A stretch of DNA of 64,000 bases from Saksenaea vasiformis B4078 (lineage: Eukaryota; Mucoromycota; Mucoromycetes; Mucorales; Saksenaeaceae): contig JNDT01002355.1 in assembly GCA_000697055.1 (NCBI GenBank), positions 1 through 64,000 on the forward strand. Direction: 5' to 3'. The position numbers and the translations under genes are program-made. The notes under the pieces were generated by a model. The model had not been told where the DNA came from, ran no database searches, and was given only the letters and a program-made list of their open reading frames with translations. Below, piece after piece: positions 36,461 through 49,011 of the stretch (position 1 is its first letter; every line of letters begins with the position of its first letter).

Positions 36461-36997
36461 TTAGATAATGGCAGCGGCGACGGGGGTGGATGGCATATCA
36501 TGAGTAAGAATCCGTCGACAATCCCGGGGTAACATGGATTCGGGTAAGGGAAACGAGGAAGAGGAAGAGTTCGATTGATCTTCCTTCTTGTTCGCCTGTT
36601 GATTTTCATCTGGCGTATTATCAACTTCATTATTGTCCTCACTAGAGGATCGTAAAGGAGAATGCTGCTCTTGTGCATGCTGATACTGATGTTGCTGATG
36701 GTGCTGTGCGTGCTGATGCGATTCATCGTTGAGAGCGTCTTCTCCTTCTTCTTCCTCTGCAGCCATGACTCTTCGATTGGTGCGTCTGGTCCGCTTATTG
36801 AGAACCTCCTCCGCTTTGGCAATAGTATTGTACAAGAGCAGTCGTTCTCGTACACTGTAGCGCGGTCGACTTCGTTTGTCGTCCCGATCCAGCTTTTTGC
36901 AGCCCAAGGTAATAGCCTTGTTTGCGATTTGACGAGGCGATAGTGTGCTATTGGCAAAGATGGTAGTAGGAGCGCGGCTATTTCTGCTGAGAGCCAT
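36461..36997 (-). CDS. Small hypothetical protein, basic N-terminus, acidic His/Gln-rich tail
   Basis: Single frame of 178 aa from MALSRNSRAP. The first 85 residues look structured: LSPRQIANKAITLGCKKLDR and YSVRERLLLYNTIAKAEEVL, then RTRRTNRR. The remainder is low complexity (EEEEGED, HQHAQHHQQHQYQHAQ, a Ser run). No known domain is recognised. The long tail in a second frame is an artefact of repeats. The gene is isolated, with a clear 5' T-rich region above 37080. Confidence 0.6.
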   Translation of the reverse strand: MALSRNSRAPTTIFANSTLSPRQIANKAITLGCKKLDRDDKRSRPRYSVRERLLLYNTIAKAEEVLNKRTRRTNRRVMAAEEEEGEDALNDESHQHAQHHQQHQYQHAQEQHSPLRSSSEDNNEVDNTPDENQQANKKEDQSNSSSSSFPLPESMLPRDCRRILTHDMPSTPVAAAII

Positions 36998-37714
36998 GAT
37001 GATGATGATGAATGGTGTAGGACAGTGGCGAAAGAACAGTAAAAATCGGGTAGTAGCTGTTGTAAATAATCAACGATTGCATTGAACAATCTACAGTCGA
37101 ATATCTTTTCCTTTACTCGTTTCCTTTTTTTTTTTTTCCTTTAATTGAATCCTTTAGCCAATGACAAAGGAAAAGAAGAAGTAGCATGTCCTTGGATCAG
37201 GGCCGATATTTATAGATTATGCGCCGTCACGATACGGCCCAGATCGGAAGGAGAATAGGGCTGTGGCATATGAAGATGATTTTTGGGGGTTGGAACGATT
37301 TACTTGCTAGGTCCGGAACTGAAAATGCAAGACATACACCTGCGTTATGACACACATGGATATATCTGCTTAACACATAAAAAAAGACGCGGCGAATTAG
37401 ACCTAGCGATATCGTTATGGCGAACAAAAAAAAGAAAAAAAGGAAAAACAAGACTGCTCAAGCTTGGGAGTGGGGGCACTGGGCTCGGACCTTTTCTTTT
37501 TGACACACAGCTCCCCCGAGCATAAGGGAGAGTCGTTTTACATGTGACTTTTGTCTCTCTCGTTTCTCCTCACAAACATGCAAAATCCTCGTTGTTAGGT
37601 TAAATTCGTGTTACATGATCGGGGAACACCTGATACGTCCAAGGCTCAATGGAACTTGATGCTGTTTCTTGTCGGTGAATAGATTCCGGCTGAAGATGAA
37701 TTCTAGCCTTTCAA
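36998..37714. other. Intergenic, no gene seen
   Basis: T-runs near 37130 and A-runs near 37430. No reading frame of interest. Confidence 0.45.
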
Positions 37715-39057
37715 CCGTCATAACTATTATCGCAACTTTGCGACCAAACTAGCGTCCAAACTGGAAGAATTTGCGGGCAGTACATTCCAAAGCCTGTTTA
37801 ACCCAGCCATCGAAGAAGGACAGATGCACAAAGGGAGTAACACCGGTAATACGCATAAGACGCTCGAGCAGTTCAACCGGCATCGAACGATATACCTGTG
37901 GCTAACACGATAGCATCGCAGCAACTTCCATGATACGCCCGAATGCCAACGTTTCAAAGATGACGTTGGAGATGTATCTATTAAAAAGTCATCTGTCTCA
38001 AGAAATATGAGTTGAGTCAGAGCTCTGGAGAAGACGGAAGGGGAATTACAGAGCTTAGCTCTCGTCAAGAAGGGAATGTTGAATTTAAGTTACACACACT
38101 TCGTTTTTCTTGCAGAAATCAGTGCTACAACATACTGTGACAAACTGAAAGTCTTCTGTAATAAATACATGAGTACATACATAACATCGGCGCAAATGAC
38201 ATGACTGACAACTCTGAAACACCTCCGCTTCCAAAGTTCATTAAAAGAGCATGGCTGATGCTTGAGACGGCATATACGGATCGCATATCATTTTGTCGGC
38301 ACAGTGGCCATAGCGTTATCACCAGACATGGCACGATGATGATAGCGAGACGTGTATGGTAAATATTTCACGATGGTAAATGAGAAATGCTGGTAATTCT
38401 TGGCATTTATGCATTGTCTTATCAAGGTTACCGCAAGATTGTATGTTCGAGCCAAGGATAACGTATAATCACATGTCGGCAGCATATGTTGCTTTTACGA
38501 TATTCATCAATGCAGTAAGTTCCATCCGCTAGGAGTCATATGGAGCCATTCTGCTCCTGAACCAGCATTTTTGGTAACTCAAATGTCGCAGGGGTTAAAA
38601 AGCGTTCAACCATATGCATGTAGCTGTCTTCAGCAACTCGAGGCACTACTCATAACGACGAATTGTGAGGTCCTCTTCCGATTATTAGGATCGGGGGCCA
38701 AATAGTAATGATTTGCATGTCTTCAAAGTTTGTCGCAATATGGCATACCATATCTAGTCTGTATCTTAGTTCATAAACCTCAGCTGGAGCAGTGAATTCG
38801 TCTTCATATCCTTGAACTTCTCTTTTTACGAATGGGTGGTCCAGAACTATTCTTGTTTGTATCAGGTTGCTTTTTCGTGTATGAGTATGAGTATTGGTTT
38901 GGTTTATCGTTGTTCATTCCAATTGATGCAAACAGACATCCTTTGACTTGCCGTAGCTATTTCTTATTTCAAGTATCTGAATTATTCATAAACCATTATG
39001 AACTGTCTATATCAGAGCAATTCTTTTCTCATATTATTTGGACTATATTGTAGTCTA
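37715..39057 (+). pseudogene. Strongly decayed protein-coding remnant, family unknown
   Basis: Plus-strand segments in one approximate direction: NFATKLASKLEEFAGSTFQS and EEGQMHKGSNTGNTHKTLEQ at 37733-37870, FNRHRTIYLWL, VRALEKTEGELQSLALVKKG near 38010-38075, and GKYFTMVNEKCW with FLAFMHCLIKVTARLYVRAK at 38355-38455. Several stops interrupt them. The pieces read like a mobile-element or multi-copy gene that has been inactive for a long time. No catalytic motif can be recognised. Confidence 0.35.
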
Positions 39058-40480
39058 AAATACGCATAGTATGTTTCTTTTATTGCGAAACTTATTATGG
39101 ATCCCTGTCAAGAACCAAAGTTACGAAGCTTTGCCTCTAAGACAGCGTAAAAATGTGCCAAGAAATGAAGATATTCCGCGGAAAGCAGTAGGTACTTTTG
39201 ACGTTGAGATGGTTCATTGTATCAGTGATAGATTTTTTATGCCTTAACACAAGACATGGAAATGTTTCATGATGAGCTCATATCATAATCTTCGCAGTCT
39301 CAAAAGGATTTTATCCGTTTGCTGTCCCTATGCGTATTTCCGTTGTTCTTCTTCATCCCAGAAAAAAGAAAACTAAAAATAAAAATAAAAATAAATAAGA
39401 AAAAAATTGGGACCTCACAACAGATGGCACGGATAGCACGGATAGCACAGATAGGGAGGATGGTGTGTACCTCTTGGAACGTCCAAGGTTGAGTGAATGC
39501 TGGTGTTCGCGCATCACACGTCATCGGTTTCAAAATATTTTCCAAATACAACGAATGCAACCTCTTTACAAACATTTGTACTATCGTACGGCAGTGATCA
39601 TTTCAATCAACCATATCTATGAGAGCTCTGACGGTTGCTTGGACATTGCATGTTTATCCGTCATCTTTCGATTCGGAAAAAACGATTTCACATCTACAAG
39701 ACTTCTGAATATCCGCCCAAGAATTCAGATGCAAAAATAGCATCCCAATTGTTTCGAGCAGTCGCGGCATCTGTTTGGGAACAAGGTGAAAACGCCATCC
39801 TGAGCAGACATTTTGTTAATGATCAACAAAAAAATGCTTAAAATCACTTAGTTTCAAGCTATTAGAAGCTTCACTGAGCTAAATATTGTGTATGAGAACT
39901 CAACGTTTCAAGACGAAATTGTTCCTCATCAACAAGATAATCTATTGGTTCAGGTCTGCCATACTGGTCGACGACCAGATCCTTTCCCATTTTCCAACAA
40001 GAATTGAATGTTCATTGTCTGTGATTTGTGATGTAAATTGTGAAAAAGAAATAAAACACCGACAAACACTACGCGTGCTCTTTTATATTCAAAGATGGAC
40101 CAAGACTTGCCCTACAAAACAATCTTGGCAACAGGATATATGATTTGTGAATTGATTTTCCTTCAGAGCGAATTCATTTTCCGTACAAACTGAATTCGTT
40201 TTCGTCATTGGGTGAATTTACTTTCCGGAAAGAGTGTAACACGCTGAAGATGTAGGGGCGTACATACTGAGCTATGTGTTGATCTGCATCGAAGATAGGA
40301 GTCTATCACAACGCTTATGACCTTGACAGATATTTGAGCAAATTTGCCCACCTGACATAAAGTGGTTAACAACTGCAAATGACGTAAAATCAGCTCCATT
40401 TCCAGGGTTTCCCGTCCCTACATTAGTTTTTCTTTTTAATTTTCTTCCTTTTCTTTCGGTTTTTTTTCTTGCTCGGAATA
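39058..40480. other. Degraded intergenic region
   Basis: No supported gene. Short plus frames at 39465-39740 and 39886-40143 show no motif. Three GAATT-containing direct repeats of about 23 bp lie at 40168-40242. The last 60 bp are pyrimidine-rich and precede the next start. Confidence 0.4.
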
Positions 40481-41611
40481 ATGGCGCCCGAAGATCCATT
40501 TTTCACAGTGGAATCAGACGATGACGACGATGACCCAATCATGATTGCGGCCAGGTTGGGTCGTCGTAATCAACATCGTGAAATGCCAAATGCTCCATCT
40601 CATCATAGTCACTTGATGGGTTGGTGTCACAAGCAAGAGCATTTCAATGGTGCAGTACATGACGTTCCCAAAACTACGTCTTCGGAAATAATCATGGTAG
40701 CACTGGGTAAGACAGGCGACGGCAAGTCGAGCTTGTTGAACGATATAATGGGTCGACGAGTTTTCAAACAAAAAACAGCTGTGAAGGTTGATATAGACAA
40801 TAAAAAAGTTAATTTGTTACCATCGATAGTTCTAACTTCCTGTTACTGGAATAATTGTTGATGAAAATTAGTCGCAAACGGAAGAGATTCAGGAGTGCTG
40901 CGGATTTTGGGCACCACTCAGACCATACATGGCTGGTAAAGAGCGCTTCGGTCACCATGTTCGAGTCGTTGATACACCGGGATTTGGCGATTCTCAATTA
41001 CGAGATGTTGAGTTCCTCAAGAAGACGAGGCAGAAAATGATAGAATTATCCGAACTGGGCCTACACTGTATTTTGATGGTCTTCAAAGTGACCTCTAGGT
41101 AAATGGATGCTCTTTGACCGATTAAACAGACTTAATCCGCATTAGTGCAGAAAGCATCTTCAGCAGCTTGCAAATTCTTACTGACCTGATGTCTCCTAAC
41201 ACCAATTTTTGGCCAAATGTGATTTTGGTATTTTCCCATGCTGACGCCAACACTACAGCAAGACATCAAGAGCATAAGATCACGCTAAAGACCAAAGTTT
41301 CCAAGGAGATCCAGGAACGCTACGGCCTTCACAAAGAATTACCTACGATCTTCCTCAGTACCCAAAAATACATCTGCAGTTATATCAAAGGCACTGGCGA
41401 TTGTGATTGTGAAAAGGGAAATCGGTACAATGCTGATTGTCGGAGGCGACTTTTTGAGCAAGTCATGAAGCGCCGCCAACATCCCTTTCAGTGGAACAAC
41501 GAAGCAGAATCACGAGAAAACAGCACATCACCCGATGTCAGTCCTTCGCCTACCGCGTCGTCATCTGCCTCGTCTACCACAGCGGAGACACCTGTAAAAG
41601 AGACTTTTTAA
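40481..41611 (+). CDS. AIG1/GIMAP-like GTPase
   Basis: Three exons. ATG 40481 (MAPEDPFFTVESDDDDDD) is preferred to an upstream ATG that adds four residues. Motifs in order: P-loop GKTGDGKSSLLNDI near residue 75, switch region QECCGFWAPLRPYM, G3 VVDTPGFGD, and the G4-like VFSHAD near residue 190. A helical, partly Cys-rich region (CSYIKGTGDCDCEKGNRYNA) and a Ser/Pro tail follow. DTPGFGD and the G1 sequence place it in the AIG1-type GTPases, septin-related proteins that in plants and animals act in defence or lymphocyte survival. Fungal members are uncharacterised. Exon joins are at 40785/40873 (GTTGAT to ATTAG) and 41098/41144. No membrane anchor is evident. Confidence 0.82.
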
Positions 41612-41954
41612 TATACTATATTACATTATTCGTACAGCCTAGATTTTCTTTATGATAAAGTACTACAGTACTATAAAATCGCGTTTGTGGTGCACTCACC
41701 CAAATGAAATGAAATGATCAGTAGGATAGTGATAAATACTCTTCGAAAGCGAAGCATCATCCTGTTCCTCCCCTTTTCATGGTGTTAGCGGAACGCGACA
41801 TTAGTCTCCGAAAATGGCGTATAACTGTATAGATGCTATCCAAATGTATTTGAAAGGAATTACCCCAAGATTTATTCGTGTAGGAGAGTAGTATCTCAAG
41901 GAATCGTCGTATATTAGGCGACTTGCACCATATTTATGTTAACTGTACAATATC
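41612..41954. other. Space between convergent genes
   Basis: No gene seen; AT-rich 3' ends of both neighbours. Confidence 0.5.
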
Positions 41955-42755
41955 TTATTTCTTGTTAAATTCTTGCTCAAGGGCCTTAACCTCAGCTTCT
42001 AGGATCTGCAATCTCTCGTCCAATATTTTTTCGTACTCTTCATTCGACAGCGGACGGACAGGTGACCAGGATGGTATGCGGATGTAATCTAAGAAATTCA
42101 CACTATGCTCATCTCCCTGATTCTGTTCGCGTCGCAGGATCTTGTCTTGTCTCCAACGATTCCCGGCAGATACAAGTACCTGAGTTCCAGCACAGATCGT
42201 ACCAAATATAACAGCGCCTGGAATCACACCACGGTGACCACCTGGAGAGAAAAAGACATTGGGATTCAAGGATTCGATTGGCTTAACAAAACTTACGGTA
42301 CAATGCTGATAATAAACCACCCGTCGTAACGCCTGCCATTGTACTACTGATCAAATCGTCGATATCTCGCGTTTGCGAATCCTTCAGTCCGTATAGAGGA
42401 TTCTTGCTACGCTGATAGGAAAGAAACGTTTCTCGTGCCACTGGAAAGAAGAAGAAGAGAAAAGATCAATTATTGTCTCTGTGGTCTCTTCGTGGTAACT
42501 TACTGAGAAACGTTGCACCAAATACACCACAGTTTAAACCCGTCGAAATGGCATAGTGCTTAATGGGAGCTGGCTTCAGCACAGCTATCGTGGCACCCAC
42601 GGTTGCTCCCGCCGCGGCTAGAAAAATCGAACATTATTCATCGCATTCACGAATTCACGATCGTTTCGCCCGCGCATGCATCCTCCCGACAAAAGCATAC
42701 CTGATGCACATGCTCCTAACAAGATCGTGCTTAACGGTTTCTTGTTCTCGGTCAT
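41955..42755 (-). CDS. Tim17/Tim22/Tim23-like mitochondrial membrane protein
   Basis: Four exons from ATG 42755. MTENKKPLSTILLGACAS joins AAGATVGATIAVLKPAPIKH and GLNCGVFGATFLIARETFLS, then NPLYGLKDSQTRDIDDLISS, TMAGVTTGGLLSALY and RGVIPGAVIFGTICAGTQ. The Gly-rich helices with GxxxG spacing in four spans are characteristic of the Tim17-type fold. The C-terminal third is soluble and ends in a coiled coil (ILDERLQILEAEVKALEQEF). It lacks obvious similarity to the core translocase subunits themselves, so it is better called Tim17-family than Tim17, Tim22 or Tim23. Location in the inner membrane is inferred. Confidence 0.72.
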
Positions 42756-43268
42756 GAGCGGGAGAACTTGACAGCGCCCCTCCAAAAACAAAATCGCTTC
42801 GTTCCACCGCCACAGGGGGGACTCGCTTTAGCTCCCGTTAAAATGATTGGACACTGTGTTATTTCCACCTCAGCATAGAACCATGTCGATGAAAAAAAAG
42901 GCCATTCGGTTTATCGCAAAGCCCAAGTTGTTTTGGCGACAATAACGGCAACTTCGCCCATCGTAAATCTGTAAAAGGCGAGAAGTCTCCTTGGCTCCGG
43001 AGTCACGATGCAGCTGTGTAACGCATGATCTTAAGTGATGAGGGTTTCTTGTTACTTCGGAAATGAGTTGGCGCTGGCGAAGCGTAGGCTAGTGGTAGGA
43101 TGATTACGAATTATGCCATATTCACATTCGAAAAAAAAGCATTACTTTGTTTTATTTTGTGTCTTAGAAGGAGAAAAGATATCTTGAATCATAAGAAATA
43201 GCATTGTTTGTTGAGACTCGTAACACCGCTGTGATATAAAGCAAATAATGCATCTTCCCTCTGCTGCC
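42756..43268. other. Intergenic, no gene seen
   Basis: Promoter of the preceding minus-strand gene plus the 3' end of the insulinase gene. A tRNA-like string near 43090 was examined and rejected. Confidence 0.45.
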
Positions 43269-46200
43269 TTAAATACGAGAAAACAAAAAGAATGGAACCG
43301 GAGCAGATGACAGTGGCATTTGATGCTTGAACTTGACCACATCTGTAATGACAATAGCATTTCTTGGAAGAGTTGACCGGTGAGAATCGGATTCTATTAC
43401 GTTGTCATTTCCATCGGCCAAAGCAGGCGTTACTTGCGATTGGATATGAATCGCGAGCTTGCGGAACTTCGGCGACGATGGGTGGATATACGTGGTAAAG
43501 AAATCGAGCAGGGAGGATTTCTTGATGCGCCTTAGTTCCTTGACGTCCTTCTCTACTGCGTCAAATTCGTAATAGCCTGAATAGATGTCGTTCCAGTACT
43601 TCAAACCCTCTTGGCCGACGTTTTTGAATTTTTCTTGCTTCTCTGCAATCAGTGAGTTCACTTGTGCTTCATATTCTTCGTCAGACATGTGTAAAATCAC
43701 TTCTTTTAACGTATCCAAAAATGCTTCAATGCGATTTTCCAAGTAGACCGTGTCCCTTTCGCTTTGAATGATAAAGCGAATACCTAGTGTACCGACATGT
43801 TTACGGATACCACTGAAAACAAGGTAGCCAAGTTGTTCCTTCGTGCGCAGTTGGTTGAAGCAGGGTTCTTGAGCTACTTGCGCCACAAGACTCAAGTGAG
43901 CCCGAAGGGTGATATCTGTCAAGTCGCACACTTGACAGTAGTATTCGATTCCAGAATTAACGTCTCCAGGATCACGAACTGGTAATTGGTACACAAACGA
44001 CTTGCCTTCGGGGAGGCTGATGCTGCGATTTCCTACGAGTTGACTTGGTATCAAGGGACGAGGTGAAAGAATATCTTCGACAATTCGTAGCATTTTGATA
44101 GCCTGATCCTGCCTCAGGTTTCCGTGGACGAGCGCTTCGATATGAAGATGGGATAGAATCGAGGGATAAAACGCTGCTACGTCTGCCAAACATATATCTT
44201 CTAGTTCGGGCGCCAACTCGTCATACGTCCAGACTTTCTCCCGGATGATGGCAGAGAGATAGTAACTTGCATGTTGATAAGGTGGATCTAGAGCAAAATT
44301 CTTGTAGTCACGACGAATCTGTAAAAAAAGAAAAGTTCATCACGTTAGTCACCTTTTTCATGCATAATGTCCAGATATACCTCTTCCTTAACCATGTTAA
44401 AGCGGTCAGGTTCGATTCGCAAGAACTTCATCTTATAGACTACTTTTTCAAGCAGTAACGACAGTTTATCACTGTAGCCCCCGACAGTCAGCTATGAAAA
44501 GGACTTTTACTTAATCTACACCACTCTGCTATAGTAGAGAAACATACCATGATGCCGTTGGATTGCTGGCTCAAGTAGTAACTTAAACCGGCGACATCGG
44601 CGTTGTACGAGTACTCGGTAAGTGCATCTGATAGAAGATAAATGTACAACCTTGTTTCAAAGAAATAAGCAAAAACCTTTCTCCCACTACTCAGACTTAC
44701 AATGTAATTACGGAATTTCGAGGAGTAGCTGAAGCCAAAGGATTTCGGAAGAAGATCCACGTATTTGTCTTTGGTATAAAGAAAGTGTCATCTTTTTTAT
44801 GCCAAAGACGCAATGTTGCAGTCTCTTGAATCAAGTCTGGCTTTTCTTGACGTTTATCTACGATGGTCTTTGTATATTCAACATTTGTTGGGATAAACTC
44901 GTTCACCGGCGGTAATTGGAAAGCATCGTTGAGACGCAGAGAAGTAAGTCTCTACATGTCACTCTTCTGTCAACAAGTCCTAGTAAAAGCAGTACTTACC
45001 TTCTGTAATTGTTCACTGACAGGGATCACTTCATATTCTGATCCATACCATCTCTCAACCTGTGTACATTTGATACCTGATGGGAATGACTGGCTTGCAA
45101 TGGTAAGGCGGAAGTTGTCTGGTCTCAGCAGGGCCAAGTGTTGCTCAATAAGCTGAGGATTAAATTCTCTGGCAAGAGCTGATCCACTGATGATCCACTG
45201 TGGAGGATAATTTGCCTGCATTTCCTGTACCAACCATGACGTGTATTGCGATGGACCGTATTTCTCGGTGAATTTGAAGGAAATCGCAGATAAAGCCTGA
45301 TCTTCGTCGAAGATGCGTTTCCTCACACCCATCTGCTTCAGCATCTCGATGTATTCGAAAACGGCTACAACCACGTCCTCATAATGCTCTTCTCATAGGT
45401 TCATCAGTACGAATTCGCTGTCATGTACACCATACCGAGACCCTCTTCCGTTAAATCGATATTCACGTGGAAGAAACCAAAGCCAATGCCTCCATCGTAG
45501 GAGCCTGCGCTAAGGTAGGCGGCCCAGCCTTTGTTTTTAAGATAGGACAAAATAGACCCAGGACCCTCATGACCGATCAGATGCGAAATGTAATGAGCGG
45601 GCTAAAACAAAGTTTAAGTACAGACTCAGTATTAGATGGCATCTTACTCGACTCTTAAAATAAGGTGTTTGGTCCGGAAATGGAAAGGTGATATCAATAG
45701 TGCGATTATCTTTCACTGATTTGACAAAAATCTGAGTCTAGAAGAAAAAAAAATTTTTTTTTTCATTTTTGTAATAACGTTCATTAAGATACTGTAAAAA
45801 AAAAACAATAGCATAGGAAAAAAAAAGAGCAAACATAGTGGTCTTCTTTTATCCAATCCTCCATAATGCAGGTACTTACCATAAGTTCAGATGATGTTAT
45901 TGGGTGTCCTTCAGTAATGGGTACTTCGAGGTTCTTGTTACGCACGCCGGAAAACTTTTCCACAACCCAGTCTGTTAACTGATCCAATGATTCTTTGGAA
46001 TACATGTTAAAAAAACCAAGCTCTGTTTACTGACGGTACTGCTGCAATCCTACCCTGACCAAGGACGCATAACTTCATCAAATTTGCAGAATAATACTTG
46101 TCATGGAATTTCAACAGTTCTTCTCGGATATCTAATCCAAGACGTTCTGGTGCATGCATTAACGTTTCGAGGTTGCCCGTTCCAAAGTGGCGCCATGGAT

Positions 46201-46951
46201 GTTTTGGATTGCTTAATGTCTTTTCGATCTGAGCAATGCGCCAGCAGTCCGACTGAAGGTTCTTTTTATGCTCTACAAACTGCGATTTATATTTCTACGC
46301 AACGAACCACACGCCGTCCATTTTACCTGAATCAACGGCCTTTAGTTCTCGTTCAGTGCAATCACTTGAAAACAGCGGATCGATAAAGAAATGTGAAAAC
46401 CGATCCAAAGCACCTTCTAGCCACTGGTGTCCAACTTCGAAATAATAATTTGTGTTTTCGGAGGCGGTAAAGGCGTTGGCGTAGCCTGGGAAAAAAAAAG
46501 AAACCTGTTACTGAAATTCCATTCATTGATGATCAGCCCCGCCCCTGCCGCCCTTAAAATTTATCGAATTACCTGAATGCTCAGCCAGGTATGAATAATA
46601 GTCATTCTCTTTTGGGTATTTCTCAGTGCCCATAAACAACAAATGTTCGCAAAAATGAGCGAGTCCTTCCAAATGATCCTGCATATCAGTTAGCGCCACA
46701 TCGCTTAGGTGATACATAAAACATACCGGATCGCTGAGATTTCCAACGTGGACATCCAATGCGGCACTTGCACGATCGGTCTCTGGATCACTAACAATAA
46801 TAGCCTCTAGTTGATTGTTGAGTCTAATCAGGCGATAACCACGATCGTCGATATCAGGTTTTTCCAGCGGTTTTGTGTAGACATGGTACATCCCGTCATG
46901 AGAAATGGACCAATCGGCACCTAGAGAACGAGCGACCATGATGAAGTGCAC
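43269..46951 (-). CDS. Insulin-degrading-enzyme-type M16 metallopeptidase (Ste23/IDE family)
   Basis: Many exons on the minus strand. The first exon ([14 protein letters not shown]; a second ATG lies 12 nt downstream) contains the inverted zinc motif [20 protein letters not shown] with HxxEH. The distal Glu region follows in the next exon (ERELKAVDS). Downstream blocks fit the family: [42 protein letters not shown] joined over a 45-nt intron to [20 protein letters not shown], then [20 protein letters not shown]. The C-terminal half has [20 protein letters not shown] and [20 protein letters not shown]. It is full length at about 1000 aa. Fungal members cleave small peptides, including mating pheromone precursors, in cytosol or mitochondria. 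The tail after [11 protein letters not shown] is short. Confidence 0.92.
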
Positions 46952-47965
46952 AAGAAGGAACCGGAGAAAAAAAAGTAAAATGGAAAGAACAACGAGTTAA
47001 GTTAAATAGGGTCCTGAGTGTTTAGCTAGCGTCACACGCTCGTTGAACCATGCTTGGCCCGTCACAAAGTGGAAAAAAAGGCGTCAGGTGCGATTGTGTA
47101 GCCTTAGTGCTGATCGGCTGGGCAACAAAGTAGCTTTTCTAGGAAATCAGTTTGTATCATGTCTGCTATTCAAAAGAAAAAGCCATCGCACGCAAAAAAC
47201 GTAAACCTGCCTGATTCGGCAGGATATCTTGTTCAAAGGAACTTGTTCCTATTGGATAAACTATCAATGCGCGGTCTTCATGATATCAACTCCGTATTAC
47301 ACTAGTTCTGTTAGTTACAAAGCGATTGAGTCATCCAATAGTCTCTTGCCCGGACGACGCAGATGAATAGCCTCTATACGAAAGACATATGAGACCCCGT
47401 TACGGCAAGAATGTCTGACATAGCGTAATGATGCTGGGTAATATACTGTTGTAGATCACTGTTTATCGAGTGGGCTTTTACGCCACTCTGTATATAAATT
47501 GCGTTTGGGACGAGGCAAAGGTTGCCTTTACCAGCACATCCATCGGCTACAAGCACATACTTTATTTACATCGGCTTGATTCCTCTGCTGACGCAAGATT
47601 TAGATGGAGTAGCATAGAGGTTCAAATAGTAAGTGATGGAACAACAATTGATGCCCGCTTGCTTACTCTGAAGTGAGGTATTTCTTTGCGGCGAAAGGCA
47701 CACGCACACCTGGAGCAGTGAGGCAAGCGTGAAAGGGAGCGCTGGTACAGAAGAGACCAGCCGAAGCGGATACGTACTACAGAGAACTTGAAGTAATACA
47801 ACGTCTGACGATCTATTGTGGAAGGTAAATGACGCCAAGTGTGATGGGGTTTACTTGTTTAAGTGATAAGATAAGTTACACAACCAACATAGTTCAGGGA
47901 GAGAAATCAAGTAGGCTAAGCAGCAGACAAAGTTTCATGCCGGAACGTGAAGTGAGCAGCACCGA

Positions 47966-48001
<36 letters not shown>

Positions 48002-49011
48002 AGAAGAAAAAGGGATGATTGATGAAAATCGTGGCGAACGAATGCTTTACATACCTTTCTTTCTGACATTTTAACCCAAGCTCTATAGACGCAGACCGAT
48101 AAATATAACATTATCGGCATGGACGTCCAGATCGTGGTGAGTGATCGCAGTTCCATCAATGTCTACAGCAAGTCGCACAAGCCAGCTTGACATAACATAT
48201 ACGTATTTAGTACTTCTCACTTGAGGATGGTATAGAAGCTATTAACTTCGCAGACAATGCTCTCATCCCATTTTTTGTGCTTTCTTCTTCAGTTTGATTC
48301 ATAACGGGAACGTGCGTGGATCGTGGCAAAAGCTGTCGCGTCAAAGGATCGATTGACAGATACTCTCACCGTATCTGCAACAGCTCTCTCCTCTTAAAGC
48401 TACAACAGAGTGTATAATAGCATGAGGCTCAGGCTTCTGCCTACGTGGACCGTTTCAGGTTTCTGGGAAACATAAAGCAGCGCGTCCACAAACTCCGCCA
48501 CTCTATCCAGCGATCCTGTTGACTTCGATCCACGCTATATGGGTCCACTTTTGTTTGACTTTTCGTAGAAAGGGGCTGACTCTGTATGTCTCACAAATGC
48601 AGGATTTCACACCAATGGCTATGCGTTACAAGCCACTCACTGGGGTAGGTTTTTGCAGAGAAAGGTGGGCGGAGCGTACTCGCAGAAGTCCGTTGCAACG
48701 CCTTTTTTTTCTTCCTTTTACACTTTTCTTTCTATTTGGGTCTTGAGCCTGACCTATTCCCAATTTTTTTTTTCGTCTTTATTAGTCTACTCTTTACGCT
48801 GCACTTCATAGATTCCATTTGCGGAATCGAACAATATAGTTTGCAATCATGGTATGTGGAAGCATGGGGGAAAGAGGTGTTTGTTCCGTTGTCAAGCCAT
48901 GGAAGATCTGTTTTGCCAATGACAGAACAATCGAAACGCCTAGGCATCGTTATTGAAGGCAACATCGACGACGACTGATGACGCCCTTTTTCTTAGTCGA
49001 AAAGTTCCAAA
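46952..49011. other. Two-kilobase region without a supported gene
   Basis: Only short frames. A 48-codon frame from ATG 47159 (MSAIQKKKPSHAKNVNLP) and a frame ending at 48978 (VLPMTEQSKRLGIVIEGNID) are unrecognised. The second lies just upstream of SmB and may overlap its leader. A run of 30 A lies at 47969-47998. Confidence 0.4.
47969..47998. repeat. A30 homopolymer
   Basis: Thirty uninterrupted A, in a region without genes. It could be the tail of a retroposed sequence or simple slippage; no target-site duplication was found by eye. Confidence 0.9.

Noticed and set aside
43085..43135. String like a tRNA D-arm (GGCTAGTGGTAGGATGATTACG)
   Set aside because: No matching anticodon arm, T-loop GTTCRANTC or acceptor stem could be found on either side.
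47969..47998. A30 run as the tail of a non-LTR retrotransposon
   Set aside because: No reverse-transcriptase motif upstream and no target-site duplication seen.
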